Of a stretch of 64,000 bases of DNA, positions 1 to 9,219 are shown one piece after another. Source of the stretch: Streptomyces triticagri (GTDB lineage: Bacteria; Actinomycetota; Actinomycetes; Streptomycetales; Streptomycetaceae); assembly GCF_003429565.1 (NCBI RefSeq), contig NZ_QUAK01000234.1, positions 106,969 through 170,968 on the forward strand, read 5' to 3'. Each line of letters starts with the position of its first letter. Within the stretch, counting starts at the first letter, position 1. The position numbers and the translations under genes were made by a program. The notes under the pieces were generated by a model. That model was not told the DNA's origin, did no database searches, and worked only from the letters and a program-made list of their open reading frames with translations.

Positions 1-6
1 CCCGGT

Positions 7-1443
7 TCAGTCGGTGTAGACCTCCGCCCGGTCGATGCTGATGAACGCGCCGGTGGATGCGTCGTTGTGCTCGCCGGTCACCCGTACCTGCACGGTGTGC
101 GGACCGGGGGACAGGCGCGGACTGCGGTACTGCACCGTCTCGCCCGTACGGATCGGACCGTGGAAGTCGACGCGCTCCTCGGGACCGCCGTCGACGCTGA
201 CGGCCGCGATGCCGTTGCCGGTGTCCTGCACGGAGAGCAGCACGATGCGGGTGCCGGTGAACCGGAACGTCGCGGTGTTGCCGGCCTGGTCGCTCCAGTG
301 GTCGTCGCCCCAGAAGCACTGGGCCGCGCAGCCGGTGCCCGAGTTCCAGCTGCCCGTGTACTCCACCGTGGCGTCGCCGCTCGAGCGCCCGTCGTCGTTG
401 ATCCAGTGGTTGCCGGAGCCCGGGTCGCCCGCCGGCAGGTCCTGGGTGGCGCCCATGGCGAGCGGTGTGCCGAGGTCCGGGCTGCCGTCCGCGTTCCAGG
501 AGATCTTCTGGGCGCGGGTGGTGCGGTCGGTGTAGGTGTTCTCGGCGGTGGTCTTGGCGTGGTGGATCAGCCAGTCCTCGCTGCCGTCGGGGGACTTGAA
601 GAACGAGTGGTGGCCGGGTCCGAACACCCCGCGGTCGTCGGCACGGGAGAAGACCGGTCCTTCGTGCTGGGTCCAGTTGCCGGGGACCAGTGGATCGGCG
701 TCGTCCGGCAGCGACATCATCCACACCTGGTAGTCGGGCTTTCCGGTGTCGCAGGCCGAATACGTCATCCAGGTACGGCCGTTGCGGTTGAGGAACGCCG
801 GCCCTTCGCGGACCTCGGGGCAGCCTCCGGCGGCGTCGATCGCCACCGCGTCTCCCGAGACGGTGTACGGGTCGGACATGGGTGCGATGTTGAGGCCGTT
901 GTGCTGGTAGGCGTTGATGCCGCTGTACGCCAGATAGAGCTTGCCGTCGTGCTGCAGGATGCCCGGGTCGATGGCGAAGGTGTCGGTGTGGTTGGGCGGT
1001 TCGAGCTTCGCCTTGAAGTGGTACGGGCCCGCCGGGTCGTCCGCCTCGGACTCCAGGACGTACAGGCGATGGTGGTCGTCCTCCCCGTCGTCGGCCGTGT
1101 AGTAGAGGTACCAGCGGTCGCCGAAGTGGTAGAACTCCGGCGCCCAGATGTGCTGGTTGCGGGACGGGTCGCTGTCCGTCCACACGGTGACCGGGTCGGC
1201 CGCGAGCAGCGTGGACAGCGAAGGCGAGCGCCACATCTTGATGCTGTCGCCCTGGGTGGTGGCGAGGTGGTAGGCGCCGTTCGCGTACGCCATGAAGGGA
1301 TCGGGGCCGCTGTTCAGCGGATTGCGGAAGGTCCCGGCGGCGTCGGGCGCGGGCTTCTCCGCGACGGCCCCCGGCGCGGTCAGCAGGCCGACCAGGAGGG
1401 CGAGTAAGGCGGTGAGCAGGACGGAGCGGGGGCGGGGGCCCAT
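7..1443 (-). CDS. Secreted GH43-family glycoside hydrolase
   Basis: This 478-residue protein probably hydrolyses arabinan- or arabinoxylan-type side chains outside the cell. It starts with a Sec signal peptide (about residues 1-28, ending GAVAE). The five-bladed propeller begins at RNPLNSGPDPF, where D48 would be the catalytic base. D159 in FAIDPGIL and E213 in REGPAFL fit the pKa-modulating Asp and the acid Glu of GH43. Residues from about 345 form a separate beta-rich C-terminal domain resembling carbohydrate-binding appendages. A GAGGAG ribosome site precedes the ATG. It is the last gene of a minus-strand run with two ABC permeases and a binding protein, so it likely feeds oligosaccharides to that importer. 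Exact substrate is inferred, not shown. Confidence 0.82.
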   Translation of the reverse strand: MGPRPRSVLLTALLALLVGLLTAPGAVAEKPAPDAAGTFRNPLNSGPDPFMAYANGAYHLATTQGDSIKMWRSPSLSTLLAADPVTVWTDSDPSRNQHIWAPEFYHFGDRWYLYYTADDGEDDHHRLYVLESEADDPAGPYHFKAKLEPPNHTDTFAIDPGILQHDGKLYLAYSGINAYQHNGLNIAPMSDPYTVSGDAVAIDAAGGCPEVREGPAFLNRNGRTWMTYSACDTGKPDYQVWMMSLPDDADPLVPGNWTQHEGPVFSRADDRGVFGPGHHSFFKSPDGSEDWLIHHAKTTAENTYTDRTTRAQKISWNADGSPDLGTPLAMGATQDLPAGDPGSGNHWINDDGRSSGDATVEYTGSWNSGTGCAAQCFWGDDHWSDQAGNTATFRFTGTRIVLLSVQDTGNGIAAVSVDGGPEERVDFHGPIRTGETVQYRSPRLSPGPHTVQVRVTGEHNDASTGAFISIDRAEVYTD

Positions 1444-1498
1444 GGGCGACTCCTCATGTCGGGATGTCCAGTTGCTTCCGTAGGGGCGGGCGTGGGCC

Positions 1499-2446
1499 TC
1501 ACTGACCGCCGAGACCCGTCGTCGCCACCGACTTCACGATGTGCCGCTGGAAGAAGACGAACACCACCACGAGCGGCAGCGCGGCAAGCACGGCCGAGGC
1601 CATCGACTGTGCGTACTGGATGCCGTACGCGTCCTTCACCGCCGTGATGCCGACGGGCAGCGTCATCAGGGACGGATCGGAGGTGGACACGAACGGCCAG
1701 AGGAAGTTGTTCCAGGCGCCGATGAACACGAAGATCGCCACCGCGGCGAGCATCGGCCGGGACAGCGGCAGCAGCACCGACCAGAAGATGCGCCAGTGCC
1801 CGGCACCGTCGATCCGCGCCGCCTCCTCCAACTCCTGCGGCAGCGAGTCGAAGTGCTTCTTCAGGATGAACACCATGGCGGGCGCGACCGTCTGCGGCAG
1901 GATCACCGCCGCGTAGGTGTCGAGCAGATGCAGCGACAGCATCTGCTGGAACCACGGCACGATCAGGATCTGCGGCGGTACGAGCACGGCGGCGACGGTG
2001 AGCACGAACAGCCAGCGCCGGCCCGCGAATCGGGTGCGCGAGAAGGCGTACCCCGCCATCGCCGAGACGAGCACCGTGATCACCGTGACCGCGGCCGCGA
2101 TGAGGAGGCTGTTCAGCATCCACAGCGGCAGGTCGCCGCGCTCCCACACCGCGCTGAAGCCCTCGAGCGTGAACCCGTTCTCCGGCCAGAACCAGTTCAG
2201 CGGATCGCTCGCGTCCGCCTCGGACTTGAAGGCCGTGAGCAGCGCCCAGGACATCGGAAGCAGCCAGATCAGCGCCCCGATCGTGAGCGCGGTCAGCGCG
2301 AGTACGCGCGCGGTGCGGCTCTCCCCGAGCGTGAGATTCGTACGGGTCCTGGACTGCGGTCGCCGCATCGGCGGCCGCAACGGACGTATCGGACGGGCGA
2401 CTTGGCGAGCAGCGGCGGCGCGGGATCCGGTGTCGGTGGAGGTCAT
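1499..2446 (-). CDS. Carbohydrate ABC transporter permease (MalG type)
   Basis: This 315-residue inner-membrane protein is the second permease of a CUT1 sugar importer. It has about six membrane spans after a basic 40-residue N-terminus, and the EAA loop (EEAARIDGAGHWRIFWSVLLP) that contacts the ATPase lies about two thirds along. The ATG was chosen because it follows the previous stop by 2 bases; a GTG two codons upstream would overlap that stop and is possible. No ATPase is encoded nearby, which is normal for Streptomyces sugar importers that share the multitask ATPase MsiK. Substrate is inferred from the adjacent GH43 enzyme. Confidence 0.88.
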   Translation of the reverse strand: MTSTDTGSRAAAARQVARPIRPLRPPMRRPQSRTRTNLTLGESRTARVLALTALTIGALIWLLPMSWALLTAFKSEADASDPLNWFWPENGFTLEGFSAVWERGDLPLWMLNSLLIAAAVTVITVLVSAMAGYAFSRTRFAGRRWLFVLTVAAVLVPPQILIVPWFQQMLSLHLLDTYAAVILPQTVAPAMVFILKKHFDSLPQELEEAARIDGAGHWRIFWSVLLPLSRPMLAAVAIFVFIGAWNNFLWPFVSTSDPSLMTLPVGITAVKDAYGIQYAQSMASAVLAALPLVVVFVFFQRHIVKSVATTGLGGQ

Positions 2447-2448
2447 GG

Positions 2449-3357
2449 TCACTTCTCCCGGCGGCGGAGGGCGAGGAACTGGACTGCGGAGGCGAGGACC
2501 ACGAGCGCGAAGAAGATGTAGCTGATCGCCGATGCGTAGCCGAGGCGGTAGCCGGTGAAGCCGACGTCGTAGATGTACTCGACGACCGGCCGGGTCGAGC
2601 CGTTCGGGCCGCCCTTGGTCAGCAGATACACCTGGTCGAAGACCTTCAGCGACGCCAGGATCTGCAGCACGGTGATCACCACGGTGATACGGCGCAGCTG
2701 CGGCAGCGTCACCGACCACAGGCGTCGCCAGCCGCCGGCGCCGTCGATGGCCGCGGCCTCGTAGAGATGGTCCGGGATCGACTGCAACGCGGCCAGATAC
2801 AGCAGGAAGTTGAAGCCGACCGTCCACCACAGGGTGGCCAGCGCGATGGCCCACATCGCCACCGACTCCTCGCTCAGCCAGCCGACCGTGCCGAGCCCCA
2901 GCGAGTCGAGAAGATGGTTGTACAGGCCGAGATCGGGCTGGTACAGCCACAGCCACAGCAGACCGATGACACCGACGGGCAGCAGATACGGCGCGAAGAA
3001 CGCGAGCCGCCACACCCACTGGCCGGGCAGCCCGGTGTGCACGAGCAGCGCCATGCCCAGCGCCACCACGACCAGCGGCACCGTCGAGATCACCGTGAAC
3101 CACAGTGTGTGGCCGAGCGCCCGCCACATCTCGGCGTCCTTGAAGGCCTCGGTGAAGTTGTCGAGGCCGACGAACGACGGGGCGTGTGCCGAGAGCGACG
3201 TGTCGGTGAGGCTCATCCACAGCCCCTGGCCGAGCGGCCAGATCATGAAGGCCGCGAACAGCACGAGGAAGGGCAGCGCGAACAGCAGCCCGGGCGAGAA
3301 CAGTCGCCGCACCTGCCCGGAAGCCGACCGGGGCGAGACGCGGGGAGGGGACGTCAT
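2449..3357 (-). CDS. Carbohydrate ABC transporter permease (MalF type)
   Basis: This 302-residue protein is the first permease of the same sugar importer. It begins with MTSPPRVSPRS, enters the membrane near residue 25 and shows about six hydrophobic segments. The EAA motif reads EAAAIDGAGGWRRLWSVTLP. It sits between the binding-protein gene (29-base gap) and the second permease (2-base gap), so the three genes are cotranscribed and probably translationally coupled. It should pair with the 1499-2446 permease as a heterodimer. Confidence 0.88.
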   Translation of the reverse strand: MTSPPRVSPRSASGQVRRLFSPGLLFALPFLVLFAAFMIWPLGQGLWMSLTDTSLSAHAPSFVGLDNFTEAFKDAEMWRALGHTLWFTVISTVPLVVVALGMALLVHTGLPGQWVWRLAFFAPYLLPVGVIGLLWLWLYQPDLGLYNHLLDSLGLGTVGWLSEESVAMWAIALATLWWTVGFNFLLYLAALQSIPDHLYEAAAIDGAGGWRRLWSVTLPQLRRITVVITVLQILASLKVFDQVYLLTKGGPNGSTRPVVEYIYDVGFTGYRLGYASAISYIFFALVVLASAVQFLALRRREK

Positions 3358-3386
3358 GGTGCCTCCTGCGGGGGATCTGCGGCCGG

Positions 3387-4730
3387 TCACGCCGGGCTCG
3401 GCTTGGCGAGGAAGGTGTTGATGCGGCGCACCATGGCACGGGCCGCCCGGTCGGGGGCGAGCCCGTCGTGCAGCGCCTGCTGTATCACCTGGGACACGGC
3501 GTTCTGGAAGTCGGAGCCCGCGCCGGCGAACCACACCGACGGGTCGAGCACCACATGCTCGGCGGCCGTCTTGTAGTGCGTCTGCGGCACCAGCTCGCCG
3601 TACTCCTCGGTCCGGGTGATCGGTTCGTACGCGGGGATGTGACCAGCGGTCGCCCAGATCTGACCGGCCTTGAGCAGCGCGGCCACCGCGCGGTGCGTGC
3701 GGCGCCGGTGGTCGGCGTCGGGACTGTCGCGGTGCGGCAGCACGAACGCATGGGCGTCGGCGTAGACCGCCGGGGTGCCGAAGACCGTGGGGAAGGGCGC
3801 CGCGCCGACGTTGTCGTTGGCTTCCTTGAAGGTGCCGAGCTCCCACTCGCCGTTGAGGATCATCCCGGTCTGGCCGTTGGCGAACGCGGCCACGGCGGAC
3901 TCGTAGTTGAGCCGGCCCGGATTGACCTTGCCGTCCACCAACTTGGCCATGAACGCGATGACTTCGGTGATCCGGTCCAGATCCACCTTCGCCGGACCGC
4001 CGTCGGGGAGCTCGAAGACGCCGCCCGTCTGCCGGTACAGGCCGTAGAACAACCGCCAGCCCTGGGCGGTGTCGTTGACGTACCCGAAGGCGATGCCCTG
4101 CTTCCCGGACGCCTTCGCGAGTTCGCGGCCGGCGGCCAGGAAGCGGTCCGGCGACGAGAACGCCTCGGCGTCGAGCGTGCCGTCCGCGGCGAGCAGCCCC
4201 GCCTTCTTCGCCGGCTTCGGGTCGTAGAAGACGATGAACGGGTGGGTGTCGAGCGGGATCGCGTACGTCTTGCGCTCGTACTGGGTCCTGGACCACACCG
4301 CATCGGCGAAGTCGCCGCGGCGCACGCCGAATTCGGCCAGCGCATCGGTGTCCCACGGGTCGATGAGGCCGGTGGGCGCGTACCCCGCGAGGCGCGACAT
4401 GTGGGCGACGGCGACATCCGGGCCGCGCCCGCCGGCGGAGGCCATCGCGAGCTTGGTGTAGTACGGGGTGCCCCACTCGAGCACGGTGCGTTCGATCTTC
4501 GTGCCGGGCATGTCGGGGCGGGCCGTGCGCACCATGTCGTTGAGCAGGCCGCCGTCCGCGCCCTGGAAGAGGTCCCACAGACGGACGGTGGAGTCGTCGG
4601 ACGCCAGGGCGTTGCCGCAGCCGCTGAGTGTCCCCGTCCCGAGGGCGGCCGCCCCGGCGCCGAGCGCTGCCGCGAGCGCGCGCCGCCGGGTGAACGCGGG
4701 CCGGTCCACGGGTGCGCCTGAGCCGGTCAT
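3387..4730 (-). CDS. Sugar ABC transporter substrate-binding lipoprotein
   Basis: This 447-residue extracellular solute-binding protein captures sugar for the two permeases downstream. The N-terminus has a twin-arginine-like segment (TRRRALAAA) and a lipobox LSGC with the lipid-bearing Cys at position 38. The mature part has the family 1 sugar-binding fold, with VRLWDLFQG at its start. The ATG at 4730 was chosen over an in-frame upstream start because AAGGAG lies just before it. The gene is divergent from a LacI regulator, and two palindromes lie in the 327-base gap. Confidence 0.87.
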   Translation of the reverse strand: MTGSGAPVDRPAFTRRRALAAALGAGAAALGTGTLSGCGNALASDDSTVRLWDLFQGADGGLLNDMVRTARPDMPGTKIERTVLEWGTPYYTKLAMASAGGRGPDVAVAHMSRLAGYAPTGLIDPWDTDALAEFGVRRGDFADAVWSRTQYERKTYAIPLDTHPFIVFYDPKPAKKAGLLAADGTLDAEAFSSPDRFLAAGRELAKASGKQGIAFGYVNDTAQGWRLFYGLYRQTGGVFELPDGGPAKVDLDRITEVIAFMAKLVDGKVNPGRLNYESAVAAFANGQTGMILNGEWELGTFKEANDNVGAAPFPTVFGTPAVYADAHAFVLPHRDSPDADHRRRTHRAVAALLKAGQIWATAGHIPAYEPITRTEEYGELVPQTHYKTAAEHVVLDPSVWFAGAGSDFQNAVSQVIQQALHDGLAPDRAARAMVRRINTFLAKPSPA

Positions 4731-4882
4731 GTGGCTCCTTCCCCGCCCGGGCGGCGGAGCCGTGGCCGCCGCCCTGCGAACTGTCATCGAGGTGAACTAC
4801 CGGCACTGCCGGGACTGCTGGACGTGCCGGGACCGCCGGACGTGTGGCACCGGCGTCCGTGAGCCGACATGGCACCATGGTG

Positions 4883-4898
4883 TTTACATCGATGTAAA
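4883..4898. promoter_or_regulatory. Perfect 16-bp palindrome, probable LacI-family operator
   Basis: The sequence TTTACATCGATGTAAA is a perfect palindrome centred on CG, the usual geometry of LacI/GalR operators. It lies about 155 bases upstream of the binding-protein start and 160 upstream of the LacI-type gene, so it could control both divergent units. Its AT-rich ends stand out in this GC-rich region. Binding is inferred. Confidence 0.7.
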
Positions 4899-4993
4899 TC
4901 CCCGGGACGGTCAAGGATCGGGGCCGAAACCGATTCGTGATGCGACGGGCGGGGCTCCGTCGGGTCCTGGATACGATCGCGGACGGCAGCGGG

Positions 4994-5044
4994 CCTGTCC
5001 TCACATTCCCGCCGTCGCGGGACAGGCGGGAATGTGAAGACAGG
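4994..5044. repeat. Large inverted repeat upstream of the LacI-type regulator
   Basis: Two 20-base arms (4994-5013 and 5025-5044) are reverse complements with one mismatch; the inner 13 bases are perfect, around an 11-base loop. The repeat ends 13 bases before the chosen ATG of the regulator gene. It could be an autoregulatory operator, a hairpin masking the ribosome site, or both. It has no T-tract and is not an obvious terminator. Confidence 0.7.
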
Positions 5045-5057
5045 ACCGAAGGAAGGA

Positions 5058-6080
5058 ATGCGCAGCGTGGCGGCCAGACCAAGGATCAAGGACGTGGCGG
5101 AATACGCCGGCGTCTCGCCGAAGACCGTCTCCAATGTGATCAATGACTTCGAGCATGTCTCGGACCGCACCCGCGAGGCGGTCAAGGAGGCGATCGACGC
5201 ACTCGGTTACCGGGTCAACATCGCCGGCCGACAGCTCCGCCGCGGCCGTATCGGCATGATCACCCTGGCCGTACCGGAACTCGACGTCGCCTACTTCGCC
5301 GAACTGGCCACCCATGTGATGGCCGAGGCGGAGAAGCGCGGCCAGACCGTGCTGCTGCACCGCACGGGCGGAGCGCGCGAGCAGGAGCTGGCCGTCCTCG
5401 GCGGCTTCGACGCCCGGATCAGCGACGGCGTGATCCTCAGCCCGCTCGCCCTGCACCCCCGTGATCTTGCCGGCCGCGACCAGGGACTCCCCGTCGTCCT
5501 GCTCGGTGAACGCCCGACGGAGGGCGGCGCGGACCATGTGGCGGTCGACAACGTCCGCGCGGCCCGCGAGGCCACCGCTCATCTGCTGTCCCGCGGGCGG
5601 CGCCGCATCGCCGTCGTCGGCGGGACGACCCGCGGACGCCAGGGCACCGACCGGCTGCGTACGGACGGCTGCCGCGAGGCCCTGAAGGCCGCCGGCGTAC
5701 CGTTCGACGCGGAACTCGTGGTGCCGGTCGACGCGTACCACCGCGAGCACGGCGCACGGGCCGCCGCCGCCCTGATGGACCGGCGCCACCGCCCCGACGC
5801 CCTGCTCTGCCTCAACGACGATCTCGCCCTCGGCGCCTTGCGCGCCCTGCACGAGCGGCAGGTGGACGTACCCGGCGACCTCGACGTGGTGGGCTTCGAC
5901 GACATCGAGGCCGCCCGCTACAGCGTGCCCAGCCTGACCACGGTGTCCCCCGACAAGGCGGAGATCGCCCGCGCCGCCGTCACCCTCCTGCTCGACCGCA
6001 TCGAGGACCCCGCCACCGGCCCGCCGCAGGACCATGTGGTCGGCCACGAGGTCATCGTGCGGGAGAGCAGCGGGGGTTGA
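5058..6080 (+). CDS. LacI-family transcriptional regulator
   Basis: This 340-residue repressor probably controls the divergent sugar-uptake and GH43 operon. The N-terminal helix-turn-helix (PRIKDVAEYAGVSPKTVSNV) is followed by the hinge helix (RQLRRGR) and a periplasmic-binding-protein-like sensor domain (VVGFDDIEAARYSVPSLTTV near the end). The ATG at 5058 has AAGGA close upstream; a GTG at 5067 has better spacing to AAGGAAGG and is a real alternative, giving a protein three residues shorter. A GTG at 5034 inside the inverted repeat is less likely. The likely inducer is a sugar released by the GH43 enzyme. Confidence 0.86.
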   Translation: MRSVAARPRIKDVAEYAGVSPKTVSNVINDFEHVSDRTREAVKEAIDALGYRVNIAGRQLRRGRIGMITLAVPELDVAYFAELATHVMAEAEKRGQTVLLHRTGGAREQELAVLGGFDARISDGVILSPLALHPRDLAGRDQGLPVVLLGERPTEGGADHVAVDNVRAAREATAHLLSRGRRRIAVVGGTTRGRQGTDRLRTDGCREALKAAGVPFDAELVVPVDAYHREHGARAAAALMDRRHRPDALLCLNDDLALGALRALHERQVDVPGDLDVVGFDDIEAARYSVPSLTTVSPDKAEIARAAVTLLLDRIEDPATGPPQDHVVGHEVIVRESSGG

Positions 6081-6111
6081 CGGCAGGCGGTCGAAGGGTG
6101 GGCGCGCCCGG

Positions 6112-7905
6112 TCAGTCGCGCCGCGAGGTCGGGAACAGCTCCTGCACCTTGGCCTTCAGACCCTGCCTGACCACGTCCGTGCGCTGCGGATCGCTCTGGA
6201 AGAGCGCATGGGCGGTGTTCTCGATCTGCTCCCAGGTCGCGTGCGGCGGGATCGGCGGCACGGACGGATCGGTGACGAAGTCGACCACCGCCGGACGGTC
6301 CGCATCCAGCGCCGCCTGCCACGCGCCCGCGACCTCGTCCGGTGACTCCACCCGGATCCCGGTGAGACCCAACTGCCGCGCGAACGCCGCGTAGTCGACG
6401 TCGGGAATCTCCTGCGAGGGCGGGAAGGCAGGCGCCCCGCCCATGGCCCGCAGCTCCCAGGTGACCTGGTTCAGATCCCGGTTGTTGAGTACGCCGACGA
6501 CCAGGCGCGGATCCGCCCATTCGTCCCGGTACCGGGCTGCGGTGATCAGTTCCGCCAGGCCGTTCATCTGCATCGCCCCGTCACCCACGAGGGCGACCAC
6601 GGGGCGGTCGGGCTGCGCGAACTTGGCGCCGATCGCATACGGCACGGCACACCCCATGGTGGCGAGCGTCCCGGAGAGCGAGCCGCGCATCGTCCCGCGC
6701 ATCGTGATGTGCCGGGCGTACCAGTTGGCCGCGGAGCCCGAGTCGGCCGTGAGGATCGCGTCGTCCGGCAGCACGGGATCGAGGGAGCGCACCACCCGCT
6801 CGGGATTGACCGGGTGCGCGGACACAGCGGCCCGCCCGCTCATCGCCTCCCCCCAGCGCTCCACCTCGGCGCACACCGCCTCCTGCCAGTCACGCCCCTC
6901 GTTGCGGCGCAGCAGCGGGATGAGCCGGCGGAGCGTCGTACGGGCGTCGCCGACCAGATTCACCTCGTACGGGTAGCGCATGCCGATCATGTGCGGGTCG
7001 ATGTCGATCTGCACCCCGCGTGCCTTCCCGTACGGCGGCAGGAACTGCGAGTACGGGAAGCTGGAGCCGACGGTGAGCAGCGTGTCGCAGTCGCGCATGA
7101 GCTCGTAGCTGGGCCGCGTGCCGAGCAGGCCCATCACGCCCGTGCCGTACGGGCACCGGTCGGACAGCACGTCCTTGCCGAGCAGCGCCTTCGCGATGCC
7201 CGCGCCGAGCAGTTCGGCGATCTGGACGATCTCGTGGTGGGCGCCCGCCGCGCCCTGACCGACCAGGATCGCCACCTTGTCACCGGAGTTGAGGACGTCG
7301 GCCGCGCGCTCCAGGGCCCCGGTGACGGGTTCGCTGGTCCAGGCGCTGCGGTCCAGGCTGGACGGGACCATCTTGAACGCGTGGGCCGGCGGGGTGTATT
7401 CGAGCTCCTGCACGTCCGCCGGGACGATCACCGCCGTGGGTGCGCGGCGCGCGTATGCCGTACGCACCGCGCGATCGAGGACGTTCGGCAGCTGCTCGGG
7501 CACCGTCACCGTCTCGACGAAGCCGGCGGCCACGTCCTTGAACAGGGTGTGCAGGTCCACCTCCTGCTGGTACGAGCCGCCCATGGTGCTGCGGGCCGTC
7601 TGGCCGACCAGGGCGACGACCGGCACATGGTCCAGTTTGGCGTCGTACAGACCGTTCAGCAGATGCACGGCTCCGGGCCCCGAGGTGGCGGTGCACACAC
7701 CGAGCCCGCCGCTGAACTTGGCGTGGCCGACCGCCGCCAGTGCGGCCATCTCCTCGTGCCGGACCTGGATGAACTCGGGGCGGTCGGATGCCCTGCCCCA
7801 GGCCGCGATCAGCCCGTTGATGCCGTCCCCCGGATAGCCGAAGACGTGCTCGACGTCCCAGTCGCGCAGCCGGTCGAGGATGTGGTCGGCGACCGTGTGG
7901 TTCAT
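6112..7905 (-). CDS. Thiamine-diphosphate-dependent oxidase (pyruvate oxidase/POX-like)
   Basis: This 597-residue cytosolic enzyme belongs to the acetohydroxyacid synthase/pyruvate oxidase superfamily. The three domains are visible: an N-terminal pyrimidine-binding domain with the catalytic Glu in VRHEEMAALAA, a central domain from about 190, and a C-terminal domain with the Mg-ThDP motif GDGAMQMNGLAEL followed by VLNNRDLNQVTW. It is most like the thiamine-requiring enzymes annotated as pyruvate oxidase. A SigB-type promoter at 7985-8009 lies 80 bases upstream and the divergent neighbour is a SigB-family sigma factor, so a general-stress role in carbon overflow or respiration is plausible. 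Substrate is not proven. Confidence 0.83.
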   Translation of the reverse strand: MNHTVADHILDRLRDWDVEHVFGYPGDGINGLIAAWGRASDRPEFIQVRHEEMAALAAVGHAKFSGGLGVCTATSGPGAVHLLNGLYDAKLDHVPVVALVGQTARSTMGGSYQQEVDLHTLFKDVAAGFVETVTVPEQLPNVLDRAVRTAYARRAPTAVIVPADVQELEYTPPAHAFKMVPSSLDRSAWTSEPVTGALERAADVLNSGDKVAILVGQGAAGAHHEIVQIAELLGAGIAKALLGKDVLSDRCPYGTGVMGLLGTRPSYELMRDCDTLLTVGSSFPYSQFLPPYGKARGVQIDIDPHMIGMRYPYEVNLVGDARTTLRRLIPLLRRNEGRDWQEAVCAEVERWGEAMSGRAAVSAHPVNPERVVRSLDPVLPDDAILTADSGSAANWYARHITMRGTMRGSLSGTLATMGCAVPYAIGAKFAQPDRPVVALVGDGAMQMNGLAELITAARYRDEWADPRLVVGVLNNRDLNQVTWELRAMGGAPAFPPSQEIPDVDYAAFARQLGLTGIRVESPDEVAGAWQAALDADRPAVVDFVTDPSVPPIPPHATWEQIENTAHALFQSDPQRTDVVRQGLKAKVQELFPTSRRD

Positions 7906-7984
7906 GGCTGGAGCCTGCCTTTCGCATCCGGAACTCGTCGCCATGGGCGGCGTGGACGCCGGTGGCGACCGCTTGTCGCGACGC

Positions 7985-8009
7985 GTACCCGTGAGCCGGG
8001 ACACAAGAC
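7985..8009 (-). promoter_or_regulatory. Candidate SigB-type stress promoter
   Basis: Read on the minus strand, GTCT is followed by a 15-base spacer and GGGTAC. This fits the Streptomyces SigB-family consensus GNNT-N14-16-GGGTAY. It points at the thiamine-diphosphate oxidase 80 bases downstream and lies beside a gene for a sigma factor of that family. No mapped start site is known here. Confidence 0.5.
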
Positions 8010-8175
8010 GGGTCATGTTTCGCGGCACCTGTGACGGGGAGGCGACAGACAGCTTCAGAACTGTGAGGCTCACTCGGCGCCGACCACGATCGGCCGGATC
8101 CGCACCGCCCGCGACACGGCGGCTCGGCCACCCACGGCGCCTGCCACGACTCGGACATCCGAGGAGTGAACTCAA

Positions 8176-8994
8176 GTGAACGGCACGCAGAATCCGCGTC
8201 CCCGCACGCACAGCGGCAGGGGCCACGACCACCACGACCGCCCGCAGACCCAGCGCGACTTCGAACGGATGCAGACGCTGCCGGCGGGACCCGAGCACGA
8301 AGTGATCGAGCAGCGCCTGATCCGGGCCTGGCTGCCGATGGCGACCCGGCTCGCCGACAAGTACCGCGACCGGGGCGAGGAGCGCGAGGACCTGCGGCAG
8401 GTCGCCGCACTCGGCCTGTGCAAGGCGGTGCAGGGATACGACCCGGGGCGCGGCGCCTTCGAGGCGTACGCGGTGCCCACCATCACCGGTGAACTGCGGC
8501 GCCACTTCCGCGACCACACCTGGGGCGTGCATGTGCCACGGCGTGTGCAGGACCTGCGGAACCGGGTGCGCACGGCGCTGCAGTTGATGCCCGACGGAGG
8601 GAGCGCCCGACAGGTGGCGACCGTCGCCGGACTCACCGAGGAGGAGGCGCGGCAGGGTCTCGAGGCCCTGCACAGTTACCGTCCGCTGTCCCTCTCCGCG
8701 CAGCCGGCCGCGCAGCCCGACGGATCCGGCCTGGGGGAGTACCTGGGCGAGACGGACGAGGGCTTCGACGTCGTCGACGACCGGGAAGCCGCCCGGCCGG
8801 GCCTGAGCAGGCTGCCGGAGCGCGAACGCCGGGTGCTCTACCTGCGCTTCTTCCGCGACATGACACAGAGCCAGATCGCTGCGCGACTGGGCGTGTCCCA
8901 GGTGCACGTCTCCCGGCTGATCAGCGCCGCCTGTGCCGACGTACGGGCCGAGGCGCTCGGTGACCGGGTCACGGCCGGCTCGAAGCAGCGCTGA
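8176..8994 (+). CDS. RNA polymerase sigma factor, SigB/SigF/SigG family
   Basis: This 272-residue sigma factor belongs to the stress and development group of Streptomyces. Region 2 is clear (EDLRQVAALGLCKAVQGYDP, then FEAYAVPTITGELRRHFRD), region 3 follows, and region 4 carries the -35 binding helix (SQIAARLGVSQVHVSRLI). The GTG start has GAGGAG about 10 bases upstream. The first 35 residues are His/Arg-rich and nonconserved. No anti-sigma or anti-anti-sigma gene lies next to it, so its partner switch is elsewhere. It is followed by an ANTAR protein and the gas vesicle genes, a grouping suggesting stress control of this region. Confidence 0.9.
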   Translation: MNGTQNPRPRTHSGRGHDHHDRPQTQRDFERMQTLPAGPEHEVIEQRLIRAWLPMATRLADKYRDRGEEREDLRQVAALGLCKAVQGYDPGRGAFEAYAVPTITGELRRHFRDHTWGVHVPRRVQDLRNRVRTALQLMPDGGSARQVATVAGLTEEEARQGLEALHSYRPLSLSAQPAAQPDGSGLGEYLGETDEGFDVVDDREAARPGLSRLPERERRVLYLRFFRDMTQSQIAARLGVSQVHVSRLISAACADVRAEALGDRVTAGSKQR

Positions 8995-9219
8995 CCGGCG
9001 GCGTCCCCGCGGCCGGTGGGCCTCGATCCCGCCGGCAGCGGTGGCCTGCGGCACCACCGATCTGCGGTCGCACAGCCGGCTCGGTCAAGGGGTTGCAGGT
9101 CCCCGGCGACGGCCACCACCATGGGGCACTGCGGTGTTCGGACGACGCTGTTCAGCTGCCGCTCACGCCGCGAGCGGCCGCCGACCCGTCTTCCCGAGCC
9201 CCAGGGAGGCACGCTTGCG

